From G963556115 sp963667375 (GTDB taxonomy: Bacteria; Planctomycetota; SZUA-567): a stretch of 64,000 bases of DNA. A program made the translations under genes and the position numbers. The DNA is taken from NCBI GenBank assembly GCA_963667375.1, contig OY763323.1, forward strand, positions 1,736,001-1,800,000. Reading direction: 5' to 3'. Below, in pieces: positions 26,301-34,299 of this stretch. Position 1 is the first letter of the stretch; each line of letters begins with the position of its first letter. The notes under the pieces were generated by a model, which searched no databases, was not told where the DNA came from, and saw nothing but the letters and a program-made list of their open reading frames with translations.

Positions 26301-26536
26301 TTCTTGGCAGCAATTCCAGCCCAGAGATTAAATTCAGAATTTTCAGGATTTTGGGCGAGCGCTTCGGTAAGGAATTTCAAAGCGTTGACATCATCGTTGT
26401 CTTTCAGAGCTTTACGACCATGCCAGAATAGCTCTTCACTGTGTATTCTCCGGCTCTGACTCTGCTGTTTGTAAAAAAATAAACCTCCGGCACCGATAAG
26501 TATCAGTGCAACCAATATAAGAATGATCTTTTTCAT
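23312..26536 (-). CDS. Large TPR-repeat protein of the exosortase cluster
   Basis: 1074 residues. Residues 3-22 form one membrane helix (IILILVALILIGAGGLFFYK), then a periplasmic or cytoplasmic array of tetratricopeptide repeats extends almost to the end. Clear repeats include HGRKALKDNDDVNALKFLTE, AYTYIDKAWETG, KALMTLDNIKTE, EALKTVERIIDRNPDNIRAN and AANLAIKVLSLDPQNITAME. The end (TTKDAVTTSPKNESRSNDPSPSK) is low-complexity. TPR proteins of this size accompany exosortase loci (PrsT-like) and are thought to aid polysaccharide or protein export. It is first in the operon and directly followed by the exosortase gene. No lipobox is visible. Role as assembly scaffold is inferred from context. Confidence 0.8.
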   Translation of the reverse strand: MKKIILILVALILIGAGGLFFYKQQSQSRRIHSEELFWHGRKALKDNDDVNALKFLTEALAQNPENSEFNLWAGIAAKKLGKNELAYTYIDKAWETGKKEPLVFLNLIATSPLPKKEKMAKFESMANQLTDEQARLELSALLKYQREQLPEAAKLLKELVDKHPQGIYAEFYARILLRLKQPEEALQILEKINRAGTMNSSCYIILSELYFALDDMSKAQYLFTQAQQQGMDTAEVTERYGQNLYFYGKNRESKEILRTIEFPRLFALTDISSAEILAKVLNSSDSELTRNLLKNTTSQFRELLKKSSAGFDRFNRQRFLEEITAALNKFCSNYNNAENSPDAALATPEEFLKKAEQLVKEFPDCLKLPDYNQTAHQSRIILLLIAASEQNDSAIDQLQQLAAGPKRWLEGERYFGKYLLAAIKQPDLDPARNKDFTIATELLRDNPVIELTAADNLTREGKYQEALVIFDKLSADSIILARSPMVQFMRSKALLASGEPQRSEGIMINLLKRGYITRDLLLNLGRLALQLKDKTTTSLVVNTLEKHTSNNPELYLLLSDIRLQQGDIRGAEEELQRLLTSSATDTLKNQALLRRSYLELRADNPEKALMTLDNIKTESTAKAVLKARILSTMNKNPEALKILQSLKTIPTQDRTLYATVLAGSGKLQEAREELEPILNDNPNNVEVGINLALILNGMGKNQEALKTVERIIDRNPDNIRANTIMSQLLLANGKARDAANLAIKVLSLDPQNITAMEILTSSYITGREFIKAAQASEKALKILRNDPFITMQRAIALIELSKQLDRDTVLEKELKQEEKITEAASAEEAEDLDQEVMNLTSDIVFSRAMSELNNSAETKQDTSLSDFADGRKADDLRQEAIELLDTIAGQEAATVLKLEAELLMHQDTKVKAELESGKLKPNELFSFGILADRMQRWDISATAYLEAFKKQPKNPIILNNFANATVNSGQQVTEEIKELLLQAAQDLPQVLNGDSKAVNTAAMVFNFFGKWENTLELQKSYPEAFRNNTGLSEMLTTARANLAAENKTTKDAVTTSPKNESRSNDPSPSKTPNP

Positions 26537-26858
26537 AAAGAATTCCTTATTACTGATGCTGGTTGAATGAATAAAATCTACCGGATTATACTGTAAAACT
26601 TTGATATGTAAATTTTTTTTTATCTTAAATGTATTCTGTAATAAAACTGTTTATCAGCGGTACCTTCTGAAAACAGCAGTTTGGAGGTGATATCTGCAGC
26701 GATATTTAGTGCCGGTTTTTAATTTTATAATAATAATGTATATGCATGAAGCTTATCTGTGCTTGCAATCTGTAGTGGGGAGTATATTATTAAGTAATAT
26801 GTAGTTATACAGGTTATAATGTGTTTATGTATTTTATGGCATTAAGGATAAATTGGTT
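26537..26858. other. Divergent promoter region, TPR gene / murJ
   Basis: 322 AT-rich bases between divergent genes. It must hold both promoters; no further gene, operator or RNA is evident. Confidence 0.45.
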
Positions 26859-28649
26859 ATGGGTGATAAAGAGAGTCAGAAGTATCCGACAATTCTGCGT
26901 TCAACCCTGATTATGGCGGTTATAACTGCCGTGAGCAGAGTTCTGGGTATGTTGCGTGATGTCGGGCTGGTATTGTTTTTCGGATCAACAGCATGGGTTC
27001 TGGATGCATTTTATTTTGCGTTTACTATTCCTAACCTTTTTCGTAAACTGTTGGGAGAGGGTGCGCTCTCGGCAGCGTTTTTACCGGAGTTTGTTCATTC
27101 TCGGGAGCAGGATTCTGATTCGGCTGAATTTGCCAGTTCGGTACTGACTTTGCTGCTACTGGTCACTGCTGCTATTGCCGTGGCTGGAAGTCTGGTCTGC
27201 TATTTTGTATCTGGTAGTTCTGCTTTAGACCTCAAGGTGCAGACGGTGCTGATATTGCTTTCAATAATGCTGCCGTTTGTGGTCTTTATCTGTGTTTCGG
27301 CGTTGCTTGGGGCTATTTTACAGAGTCTGAGGGCCTTCGCTGTACCGGCGGCAATGTCAATAATCCTCAATCTTATGATAATGGCTGGATTGGGGTATAT
27401 CTCATATTGTTATTGGCCAGGGCAGATGGATGCGGGATTTATGCAGAAACTGGAGGCGGTTCCGGCTGAGCTTATACGTAACGGGGTCTTTGTTGAAAGT
27501 ATGCATTACGTGGCATATGCTGTTTTGCTTGCAGGGATCCTGCAGCTGGCTGTGCAGTATCCATTAATAAGATTAAAAGGTGTTAAGCTCGGGTTTAATT
27601 TTGATTTTAAAAACCCCCGGTTAAAAAAAATACTTAGAAATATGGCACCTACTGCTCTGGGTCTGGGTATTGTGCAGTTCAATGTGCTCATTGATAATCT
27701 TATTGCTTATTGGCTCTCCCTTGACACTGTAAACGGGGTAAGCCCATATGAAGGGGCGACCTCTTATCTGTTTCTCGGGAACCGGCTGATGCAGCTCCCG
27801 CTTGGAGTCTTTGCTATTGCCGTGGCAACAGCATCCTTTCCTGCGTTATCTTCAATGGCGGCCAGAGAGCAGGGAAAGGAGTTTATTCAGACACTTTTCT
27901 CTTCACTTAAAATGCTGCTGTTTGTTATGGTGCCCGCAGCCGTAGGTATGATCACTATTGCTCCGGATATTGTCAGACTGCTGTATCAGACACCGGATCT
28001 GGAGTTCAGTGATCTGGCGGTATATCGGACTTCGGCAGTGTTGGTCTGTCTCTGCGGTGGTCTGGTCTTTTTCAGTATGCAGCAACTGCTGGTACGTGCT
28101 TTTTATTCGATGAAAGATTATTCCACACCGGTAAGAATTGCTATTGCAATGGCGGGACTGAATCTGGTGCTGAATCTGATTTTTATCCATGTGCCAGACT
28201 TATATCAGCAGTATTATGGAATTGGTACTCCCGGGGTGGCTGCTGCCAGTTCAGGTACTATAGCTGCAAGAACGCTGGGTGAGGCTGGCTTGGCTCTGGC
28301 AACAAGTATAACTGCCATAATTAATGTGATTCTGCTTTGGAATGGGCTTAAAAAGCGGGTAGGAGGGATTGAGAAAGGTCTGATCTGGAATGAGAGATCA
28401 GCCAATTTTCTTTCAACATTTGTGAAGAGTATTGTCGCTGCGGGCTGTATGGCTTTTATCGTAATCAAGGTTGGTGAGAGTATGCCTTATGGTCCTGAGT
28501 TGTTCTTCAGGTTGGAAAAGGTGTTTATTCCGGTTCTGGCAGCGGTATTCTTTTATCCAATGATAAGCGCGATATTTGTTCCAAAAGAATATGAAGCGTT
28601 TATGTTGCGGATAAAGTCAAGGGGTAAGAAAAAAGCAAGCGCTGAGTAA
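26859..28649 (+). CDS. murJ: Lipid II flippase MurJ
   Basis: 596 residues from ATG 26859 (AAGGAT about 10 bases before; TTG 26853 is less well spaced). Moves lipid II, the peptidoglycan precursor, from the inner to the outer leaflet of the inner membrane. Fourteen or so hydrophobic segments. The family signature is near the N-terminus: TAVSRVLGMLRDVGLVLFFG, AFYFAFTIPNLFRKLLGEGALSAAFLPEF. The second half has RLMQLPLGVFAIAVATASFPALS and VRAFYSMKDYSTPVRIAI, both typical. It is slightly longer than usual because of an extended loop near 190-215 (WPGQMDAGFMQKLEAVPAEL). The gene stands alone and its last codons form part of its own terminator. Confidence 0.93.
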   Translation: MGDKESQKYPTILRSTLIMAVITAVSRVLGMLRDVGLVLFFGSTAWVLDAFYFAFTIPNLFRKLLGEGALSAAFLPEFVHSREQDSDSAEFASSVLTLLLLVTAAIAVAGSLVCYFVSGSSALDLKVQTVLILLSIMLPFVVFICVSALLGAILQSLRAFAVPAAMSIILNLMIMAGLGYISYCYWPGQMDAGFMQKLEAVPAELIRNGVFVESMHYVAYAVLLAGILQLAVQYPLIRLKGVKLGFNFDFKNPRLKKILRNMAPTALGLGIVQFNVLIDNLIAYWLSLDTVNGVSPYEGATSYLFLGNRLMQLPLGVFAIAVATASFPALSSMAAREQGKEFIQTLFSSLKMLLFVMVPAAVGMITIAPDIVRLLYQTPDLEFSDLAVYRTSAVLVCLCGGLVFFSMQQLLVRAFYSMKDYSTPVRIAIAMAGLNLVLNLIFIHVPDLYQQYYGIGTPGVAAASSGTIAARTLGEAGLALATSITAIINVILLWNGLKKRVGGIEKGLIWNERSANFLSTFVKSIVAAGCMAFIVIKVGESMPYGPELFFRLEKVFIPVLAAVFFYPMISAIFVPKEYEAFMLRIKSRGKKKASAE

Positions 28650-28668
28650 ATCTCAGCGCTTGCTTTTT
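28633..28668 (+). terminator. Terminator overlapping the murJ stop codon
   Basis: A 14-base stem (AAGCAAGCGCTGAG with its complement, loop TAAAT) ending in TTTT. The left arm is inside the last five murJ codons and the stop codon is in the loop. Confidence 0.88.
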
Positions 28669-28675
28669 AAGGGGG

Positions 28676-28864
28676 ACATATAGGATTTTTAGAGCTCTAA
28701 TTGGTGGTATACCTTTATGTGATCCAGTATAGTGTCCGAAGACGGGCTGGAAAGGAATACTCTATGTGTTGTGTTTGTTGTTGTGTTTGTTTGTGTGTGT
28801 GTTTGTGTGTGTGTGTGTTGTGTTTGTTTGTTTTGTGTAAGAGTTCCCTTCAAATCCTATATGT
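28676..28864. repeat. GT-rich simple repeat framed by a 13-base inverted repeat
   Basis: ACATATAGGATTT (28676-28688) and its exact complement AAATCCTATATGT (28852-28864) enclose about 160 bases. Inside, 28765-28838 consists only of G and T in TGTGTT/GTTT units. It is not coding. It might be a degraded miniature element or a structure-forming spacer. Confidence 0.6.
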
Positions 28865-29247
28865 ATAAGTCCTATATAAATCCTTTTTAGTACTGCAAAG
28901 TTGTTATTAATATTCGATAAATTAATATCTTTTATGTTTGCTATTCTATATGAGAATTGCTGTTTGTCAAGTAGATATTTTTATATTTATTTAAAATTAT
29001 TTCTCATGTATGTTTTTATTTGCTGTAACATTCTTGTTTGTAATGTGTTGTGGCTTTTTTTGATTGTTTGTTGGTCGTGATAAAAAAGTTTTTTTTTATC
29101 TGTATATATTGGATTTTATCGTGTTTTTCGCGTAAGATTTGTATTTGTTTATTATTTAAGTATGTTGGTTGATTGTGATGTAATTATTACCGATATGTAA
29201 TTTGAGCATAAGTTTAATATATTGAGAGAATATGTTTTTGGGTGTAA
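28865..29247. other. AT-rich spacer before the rplM-rpsI terminator
   Basis: About 380 T-rich bases; no gene, tRNA or convincing structure. Confidence 0.4.
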
Positions 29248-29287
29248 ATAAAAACAGAGCTGTGATATACACAGCTCTGTTTTTTTG
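29248..29287. terminator. Terminator of the rplM-rpsI operon
   Basis: A 13-base stem AAACAGAGCTGTG / CACAGCTCTGTTT with a five-base loop and T-runs on both strands; it ends the - strand ribosomal operon. Confidence 0.88.
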
Positions 29288-29332
29288 TAGAGAAAATTCC
29301 ACGACAGGATTGACTTCCTGTATAATAACGTT

Positions 29333-29731
29333 TTAACGCTTTGAGAACTGGAAGCTCTTTCTAGCACCTGGCTTACCTGGTTTCTTACGTTCAACCATAC
29401 GTGGGTCACGTGAAAGGAAGCCGTGGCTTCTAAGTAGTGCTTCTTTCTCTGGCTCGGCTTTAAGGAGTGCTCGACCGAGACCCATCATGATTGCTCCGGC
29501 CTGTCCAGTAATTCCGCCGCCATTAACGTTTACAAAAATATCATAATCTTTTTGAACATCAAGGTGCTTCAGCGGACCGTTGATTGCTGCAAACTGACGA
29601 GGAGTAGTAAAGTAATCATCACTCTTCTTGCCGTTGATAGTAAATTCACCACTACCTTTGCAGATTCTGACTCTAGCAATTGAAGCCTTACGTCTGCCGG
29701 TACCCCAAATGTATTCTTTAGCATCTGCCAT
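29333..29731 (-). CDS. rpsI: Small-subunit ribosomal protein uS9
   Basis: 132 residues, normal length. Component of the 30S head whose C-terminal tail reaches the P-site tRNA. Seen: GTGRRKASIARVRI near the N-terminus, GGGITGQAGAIMMGLGRALL in the middle, RDPRMVERKKPGKPGARK and the invariant end FSKR. It follows rplM by two bases, the standard pair, and is preceded by GGAG. Ends 45 bases before a strong terminator. Confidence 0.97.
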   Translation of the reverse strand: MADAKEYIWGTGRRKASIARVRICKGSGEFTINGKKSDDYFTTPRQFAAINGPLKHLDVQKDYDIFVNVNGGGITGQAGAIMMGLGRALLKAEPEKEALLRSHGFLSRDPRMVERKKPGKPGARKSFQFSKR

Positions 29732-29733
29732 TG

Positions 29734-30183
29734 TTATTTTCTCCTTGCGTCAAAGTTGAGTGGCTTTGGATTCTGTGCTGCATGTGGATGTTCTGAGCCC
29801 TGATAAATCTTGAGCTTCTTAAGCATCTGTCTGCCCATCTTGGTCTTTGGAAGCATTCTGCGTACTGCATTTCGAAGAATGCGATCCGGATGCTCTTTCT
29901 GCATCTCGTCCATTTTTACTTCATTAAGACCACCAATCCAGCCTGTGTGGTATCTGAAGACTTTGTCACGCATTTTGTTTCCTGTAAGAACCATGCTCTC
30001 ACAGTTGGTAACAATAACATAATCACCAGTATCGATATAAGGTGTATAGATTGCTTTGTTTTTGCCCATTAGAATTGTTGCAATTTCTGCGGCTAGACGA
30101 CCGACAACCTGATCGGTACCATCTGCAATAAACCAGTCAGGTTTGAATGTTGCTGGCGTTGCAAAAGTTGTTTGTCTCATCAT
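29734..30183 (-). CDS. rplM: Large-subunit ribosomal protein uL13
   Basis: 149 residues from the ATG at 30183; an upstream in-frame TTG (30192) would add three residues, but AGAAGAG is better spaced from this ATG. An early 50S assembly protein. Typical segments: DQVVGRLAAEIATILMGKNK, GDYVIVTNCESMVLTGNK, HTGWIGG and the C-terminal MLPKTKMGRQMLKKLKIYQG, then HPHAAQNP. rpsI follows immediately. A small hairpin at 30266-30286 lies in its leader. Confidence 0.97.
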   Translation of the reverse strand: MMRQTTFATPATFKPDWFIADGTDQVVGRLAAEIATILMGKNKAIYTPYIDTGDYVIVTNCESMVLTGNKMRDKVFRYHTGWIGGLNEVKMDEMQKEHPDRILRNAVRRMLPKTKMGRQMLKKLKIYQGSEHPHAAQNPKPLNFDARRK

Positions 30184-30265
30184 TTTAATCAACTCTTCTC
30201 TTTTGTTTTTAATATTCTGTTAAAAATTTTTGACTAATTGTTTCATTTTATATATGTAAAAAATA

Positions 30266-30286
30266 TCATCGGGGACAAGCCGATGA
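30266..30286 (-). promoter_or_regulatory. Hairpin in the rplM leader, possible autoregulatory element
   Basis: A 7-base stem (TCATCGG / CCGATGA) with a seven-base loop stands about 80 bases upstream of rplM, in otherwise AT-rich sequence. L13 leader hairpins bound by the protein are known in other bacteria; similarity to those here is only structural. Confidence 0.35.
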
Positions 30287-30605
30287 CTTAGAATATATTA
30301 CTTTACTAATTTGCTGTTAATTGTCAATATGTTTATGTGTTTTTTTGTTGTGAATAGTCTAGGTTTTCAGTAAAAGTTGATTCCTCCCTGGCTGTACAGT
30401 TATGATGCTGCTCAAAATTTATGCTGAGCAGTAATTAGTAATTGCATTATTGTCATATGATAATAATATTGCCTGTTTATATGTGGTTATAAATAATTAA
30501 TTATATTGATTTAATTACTTTTAATCTTATAATTGTATAGTCAAATTTTAACTAATAATACTGTTTGTATTTTATTATTTTAATATTATGAAAGGCGTAC
30601 TAAAA
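30287..30605. other. Divergent promoter region, rplM / metK
   Basis: About 320 very AT-rich bases. I looked for a SAM riboswitch before metK and found no GGCAACC-type core or kink-turn. A hairpin CTGCTCA / TGAGCAG lies at about 30408-30431. AAAGG before ATG 30606 is the metK RBS. Confidence 0.45.
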
Positions 30606-31793
30606 ATGAGTAAGTTGAATGCTCCTCATGTTTTTACTTCGGAATCAGTCAGTGAAGGTCATCCGGATAAGGTCTGTGACCAGATTTCAGATGCTATACT
30701 CGATGCTTGTCTAGCTGAAGACCGTACCAGCCGCGTGGCTTGTGAGACTGCCTGTACTACCAACTTTGTTCTCAATGCCGGGGAAATTACCTGTAAAGGC
30801 TGGGACAATATAAATCCTGAAGCAATTGCACGTCAGGTATGTAATGAGATCGGTTATAATCGTGAAGAGTTGGAGTTCTGTGATAAGACCTTTGTCTATG
30901 AGTGCAGGATTCATCCTCAGTCTCCAGATATTTCTCAGGGTGTAACTGCCGGCGAAGGACTTTATGCCGAGCAGGGTGCTGGTGATCAGGGAATGATGTT
31001 CGGTTATGCTACGAATGCAACACCTGAACTGATGCCTGCTCCTATTCTGTACAGTCACAAGCTGCTGGATGTACTTCAGAAGCTACGGAAAGATGGTGTT
31101 TATCCATATCTCAGACCTGATAGTAAGTCGCAGGTATCTGTTATGCATGAAGATGGTAAACCTAAAGCTATTACTACCGTGGTTATTTCACATCAGACAG
31201 ATGATATCAGCCTTGATACAATAAGAAAAGATATGATCGAAGTGATCAAAGAAACACTAACTCCTACCGGACTGCTGACACCTGATACTGAATACTTTGT
31301 AAATCCGACCGGTAAGTTTGTGATTGGCGGCCCACATGGTGATGCTGGTCTGACCGGAAGAAAAATTATAGTTGATACTTATGGCGGTGTTGGTTCTCAT
31401 GGAGGCGGGGCTTTTTCCGGTAAGGATCCAACAAAGGTTGACCGGTCTGCTGCTTATTTTGCACGTTATGTCGCAAAAAATCTGGTTGCGGCCGGGGTTG
31501 CAGAAAAGTGTGAAATTCAGGTTGCCTATGCAATTGGTGTCGCTAAGCCACTTTCTATTAATGTTTCGTTTTACGGTACTGGAACTAAGGAAGAGGAGGA
31601 TGTGCAGAAGGTTTTGCAGAGTGGTGAGATCTTTGATTTTCGCCCTGCTGCAATTGAAGATGTTCTTACTCTGCGTGATCCTGCAGGTTGGAGCTACCGT
31701 GATACTGCGGCATACGGTCATTTCGGACGTGATATTTTCCCATGGGAAAAGCTGGATAAGGTCGGGGCTGTAAAAACAGCTTTCGGTCTATAA
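30606..31793 (+). CDS. metK: S-adenosylmethionine synthase
   Basis: 395 residues from ATG 30606, placed 10 bases after AAAGG; the upstream ATG at 30588 would add MKGVLK, which the family lacks. Joins ATP and methionine to make SAM in the cytoplasm. Three-domain architecture is complete: FTSESVSEGHPDKVCDQISDAILD at the start, GAGDQGMMFGYA (the GAGDQG signature), FVIGGPHGDAGLTGRKIIVDTYGG and GGGAFSGKDPTKVDRSAAY. Ends with a strong terminator and is a single-gene unit. It also supplies the methyl donor for the many methyltransferases, including HsdM. Confidence 0.97.
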   Translation: MSKLNAPHVFTSESVSEGHPDKVCDQISDAILDACLAEDRTSRVACETACTTNFVLNAGEITCKGWDNINPEAIARQVCNEIGYNREELEFCDKTFVYECRIHPQSPDISQGVTAGEGLYAEQGAGDQGMMFGYATNATPELMPAPILYSHKLLDVLQKLRKDGVYPYLRPDSKSQVSVMHEDGKPKAITTVVISHQTDDISLDTIRKDMIEVIKETLTPTGLLTPDTEYFVNPTGKFVIGGPHGDAGLTGRKIIVDTYGGVGSHGGGAFSGKDPTKVDRSAAYFARYVAKNLVAAGVAEKCEIQVAYAIGVAKPLSINVSFYGTGTKEEEDVQKVLQSGEIFDFRPAAIEDVLTLRDPAGWSYRDTAAYGHFGRDIFPWEKLDKVGAVKTAFGL

Positions 31794-31811
31794 GCAAGTA
31801 TCAATAAAGTA

Positions 31812-31868
31812 TGTTCAAATTAAAAAACCGGGTGCTTGTTTAAGCGCCCGGTTTTTAATTTGAACATG
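31812..31868 (+). terminator. Terminator of metK
   Basis: A long stem, GGGTGCTT / AAGCGCCC flanked by A/T arms that extend pairing outward to TGTTCAAATT / AATTTGAACA, with a T-run after the GC core. Confidence 0.85.
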
Positions 31869-31968
31869 TTATCCTTATCCGGTTATGTGTGTATTTTGCA
31901 GTACCAGGGGAAAAATCTGCGAATATGCTGCTTTTCAATATTATTTTGGCAAGTATTAGTCGTGTTAT

Positions 31969-31997
31969 AAAAAAAGCGGCGTGTAGGCCGCTTAAAA
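31969..31997 (-). terminator. Terminator of the response-regulator gene
   Basis: On the - strand, AAGCGGC / GCCGCTT with a six-base loop followed by T's; it lies 90 bases downstream of the regulator stop. Confidence 0.75.
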
Positions 31998-32088
31998 TAG
32001 TAACTTACTGAAAAGTCAGTCTTGGCTTAAAACATTATATAACAGAGGAAGACATAGGTTCTTATAAAGTGCTTGCAGAATGTAAAGA

Positions 32089-32469
32089 CTATTTGAAGCG
32101 GAGGACATCTTCAACGGCTTTTATCAGTTCCTCTTCCCGAAATGGTTTGCAGAGCACAGACGCTGGTTTGGTCATCTCTGGTTCTTCAAGATCATAATCA
32201 TCATAACAGCCGGTCATGATAATTATCGGTGGAATATCTTTGAGTTTATGGGTGTGACGCAAAAATTCCGTGCCGGACATTACCGGCATCCGCAGATCAA
32301 GAATGATCAGTGATATGTCTTTACACATACCTTGACACTCTTTGAGCATTTCAAGTGCTTCCATACCATTGCCTGTTGGTATTATATCGTAGTTATTAGC
32401 GAGAAGAAGAAAGCTTACCGAATCCCGGGTTGCTCTCTCATCTTCGACAACCATTATTTTTTCTTTCAT
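32089..32469 (-). CDS. Single-domain response regulator (CheY-like receiver)
   Basis: 126 residues, a receiver domain with no output domain. It accepts a phosphate from a histidine kinase and passes on the signal by protein contact. Seen: acidic pocket E9-D10, phospho-acceptor D58 in ILDLRMPVMSG, T86 in IIIMTG and K108 in LCKPF, so all active residues are present. No kinase is adjacent, so the partner is unknown. A CGYDDYDLEEPE-like acidic loop after strand 4 is unusual for CheY. Its own terminator shows it is transcribed alone, convergent with metK. Confidence 0.9.
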   Translation of the reverse strand: MKEKIMVVEDERATRDSVSFLLLANNYDIIPTGNGMEALEMLKECQGMCKDISLIILDLRMPVMSGTEFLRHTHKLKDIPPIIIMTGCYDDYDLEEPEMTKPASVLCKPFREEELIKAVEDVLRFK

Positions 32470-32745
32470 TATTGAAAAGACTCCATTTCATTTCAGATAC
32501 TTGGTGGTATTATATTACAATAATTATAACTGTTTTATTAATAGCAGACAAGATAATATTTCGGAGAGTGTTGAAAATTATACTTATCTGTCTTTATGGG
32601 GTAAACTTGGTGGCGGGTAATTAAAAAAGTATCTTTCTTGCACGCAGTTTATGATTGTCTATAATAGTAAAATGTGAACTATAGTTGTGAGTTCCGTATC
32701 GTAATTACTGACAATTTGTCTATTCTTTTCATTAAAGGAAAAACC

Positions 32746-33693
32746 ATGAGTAAAATCAGTTTGAAAATATTTTTTCTTCTTGTTGCCTCTTTATTAGTTA
32801 TGAGTGCCGGTTATGCTGCGGGTGAATCAGAAACAATCGCTTCATATGGTTTCGGTTATGATACCGGTAAGAAAATTATGGAGACTCCCAACCTGGTTGG
32901 TACAGATAAGTTTATCGACGGTTATTCAGATTTTGTCGCAGGCAAACAGCCGGTTTATTCGCAGGAGGATCTTGCTGCTGCCGGTAAGGAAGTGAATGAC
33001 CTCATCTCAAAGAAGGTTGGTGATAATAAGGATGCTGACGTTCAGAAGATGATAGCTGAACTTGAAATTCCTGAAAAGACCAAGGATGCTTTGTCTTATG
33101 GTTCAGGTTACATGTATGGTGTGCAGCTTGCTGAAGGTCAGGACCTGATTGATTATAATGCGGTTATTGCAGGTATAAAAGATGCTATTGCTAACAAAGA
33201 CAGTAAGTATACCCCTGAACAGCGAACCCAAGCTATGGAGGAGATGGGAAAACTTTTCAGTGCCAAAATGGAAGAAAAGATGAAGGCTGTCGCCAAGCCA
33301 AATATTGAAGCCGGTGAAAAGTTCATGGAGGAGTATAAGAAGCAGGAAGGGGTAAAGGTTACTCCTGAAGGAATGGCATATAAAGTAATCAAGGTTGGAA
33401 CTGGAGCCAGCCCAAAGCCTACAGATACTGTCAGGGTTAGCTATGCCGGAAAGCTTATTGATGGCAAGGAGTTTGATAATTCCAGCAGGGAAAAGGACGG
33501 CGTAGAGTTTCAGGTAAATCAGGTTGTTGACGGCTGGAAAATGATTTTGCCGCAGATGAAAGTTGGGGATAAGTGGGAGGTTGTAATACCATATAGTCTT
33601 GCCTATGGTCTGCAGGGACAGCCTTATGGCGAGGTTCCAATCAAGCCGGGAGATACTCTGGTCTTTGAAATTGAGCTTCTTGGAATAAAGTAG
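32746..33693 (+). CDS. FKBP-type peptidyl-prolyl isomerase, exported
   Basis: 315 residues from ATG 32746 (AAAGGAAA 6-10 bases upstream; the upstream frame lacks an RBS). Speeds folding of proteins at proline bonds, in the periplasm or outer membrane. Residues 1-24 are a signal peptide (KIFFLLVASLLVMSAGYAAG). Residues ~28-205 form two copies of the FKBP N-terminal dimerisation type (SYGFGYDTGKKI ... SYGSGYMYGVQLAEG), as in Mip/FkpA. The catalytic FKBP domain spans ~215-315: VSYAGKLIDGKEFDNS, VVDGWKMILPQMKVGDKWEVVIPYSLAYG and the end LVFEIELLGIK. Single-gene unit with terminator. Length and domains are normal. Confidence 0.92.
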   Translation: MSKISLKIFFLLVASLLVMSAGYAAGESETIASYGFGYDTGKKIMETPNLVGTDKFIDGYSDFVAGKQPVYSQEDLAAAGKEVNDLISKKVGDNKDADVQKMIAELEIPEKTKDALSYGSGYMYGVQLAEGQDLIDYNAVIAGIKDAIANKDSKYTPEQRTQAMEEMGKLFSAKMEEKMKAVAKPNIEAGEKFMEEYKKQEGVKVTPEGMAYKVIKVGTGASPKPTDTVRVSYAGKLIDGKEFDNSSREKDGVEFQVNQVVDGWKMILPQMKVGDKWEVVIPYSLAYGLQGQPYGEVPIKPGDTLVFEIELLGIK

Positions 33694-33717
33694 TTTTTCC
33701 GTAGTTCCAGACTTTAT

Positions 33718-33753
33718 AACAAGACCGTCTGATGCAGGCGGTCTTGTTATTTA
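33718..33753 (+). terminator. Terminator of the FKBP gene
   Basis: AACAAGACCG / CGGTCTTGTT stem, 11-base loop, then a T-rich run. Confidence 0.85.
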
Positions 33754-33935
33754 TATCAGTCTTATAGTCAAGTTCAATAATTAATATTGGATGTCTGCAG
33801 TCAGGCCGTGTTCTGTGCTTTAGTATCGCACTGGGCGCTATGTGATATGGCGGCTATAGGTGCTAAAGAGTTTACTGGTGTTAGGATTAAACTTTTTTGG
33901 GTGGTGGCAGGTAAGGGCGTGGGTAATATAATAAT

Positions 33936-33971
33936 AAAAGCACCTGATCACTGGTGATCAGGTGCTTTTAT
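33936..33971. terminator. Terminator downstream of the Cys-rich lipoprotein gene
   Basis: A near-perfect stem AAAAGCACCTGATCAC and its complement with a two-base loop, T-rich on both strands; it serves the - strand lipoprotein gene. Confidence 0.85.
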
Positions 33972-33991
33972 TTAAATGCATTATATTTTTA

Positions 33992-34129
33992 TTAGAGGTC
34001 GCAGGTAGAACATGGAGCGCAAGTAGTGCACTCAACAGTCTCGGTTTCGCAGGTGTTGCAAGCTGAACAACCAGAAACAAAGATAACAGTACCAACAACA
34101 AGTGTAGCAAGAATAATTTTACGCAGCAT
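33992..34129 (-). CDS. Tiny cysteine-rich lipoprotein
   Basis: 45 residues. The N-terminus MLRKIILATLVVGTVIFVSG is a lipoprotein signal ending in the lipobox VSGC, so Cys21 would be lipidated and the mature peptide is about 25 residues. The mature part has seven cysteines (21, 24, 27, 34, 37, 40, 43), all spaced C-x2-C except one break, with acidic and threonine residues between. This suggests metal or redox binding at the membrane surface, which is inference. GGAG lies 8 bases before the ATG, a promoter (34197-34225) and a terminator frame it as a single-gene unit. I know of no named family. Confidence 0.75.
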   Translation of the reverse strand: MLRKIILATLVVGTVIFVSGCSACNTCETETVECTTCAPCSTCDL

Positions 34130-34196
34130 TTTTTTTCTCCTAAAAAATATGTAGTGATTGTGCAAAAACAAAAGTACCCCTATACTTTACATTTAT

Positions 34197-34225
34197 AATA
34201 TAAACGCTTTTGTATTTTTTCACAA
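34197..34225 (-). promoter_or_regulatory. Promoter of the Cys-rich lipoprotein gene
   Basis: On the - strand, TTGTGA at 34225-34220 and TATATT at 34202-34197 with 17-base spacing, about 70 bases upstream of the start codon. Confidence 0.5.
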
Positions 34226-34246
34226 GTAGAAAAATATTAATATTAA

Positions 34247-34277
34247 TAAAAGACCGGCATTGTTGCCGGCCTTTTAT
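34247..34277 (-). terminator. Terminator of the transketolase gene
   Basis: AAAAGACCGGCA and TGCCGGCCTTTT form a stem with a four-base loop, followed by T's on the - strand; 23 bases after the stop codon. Confidence 0.85.
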
Positions 34278-34299
34278 GATAGTATTTTTTTAGAGGAAT

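Noticed and set aside
30184..30605. SAM riboswitch before metK
   Set aside because: No conserved core (GGCAACC-type, kink-turn or pseudoknot elements) in the leader.
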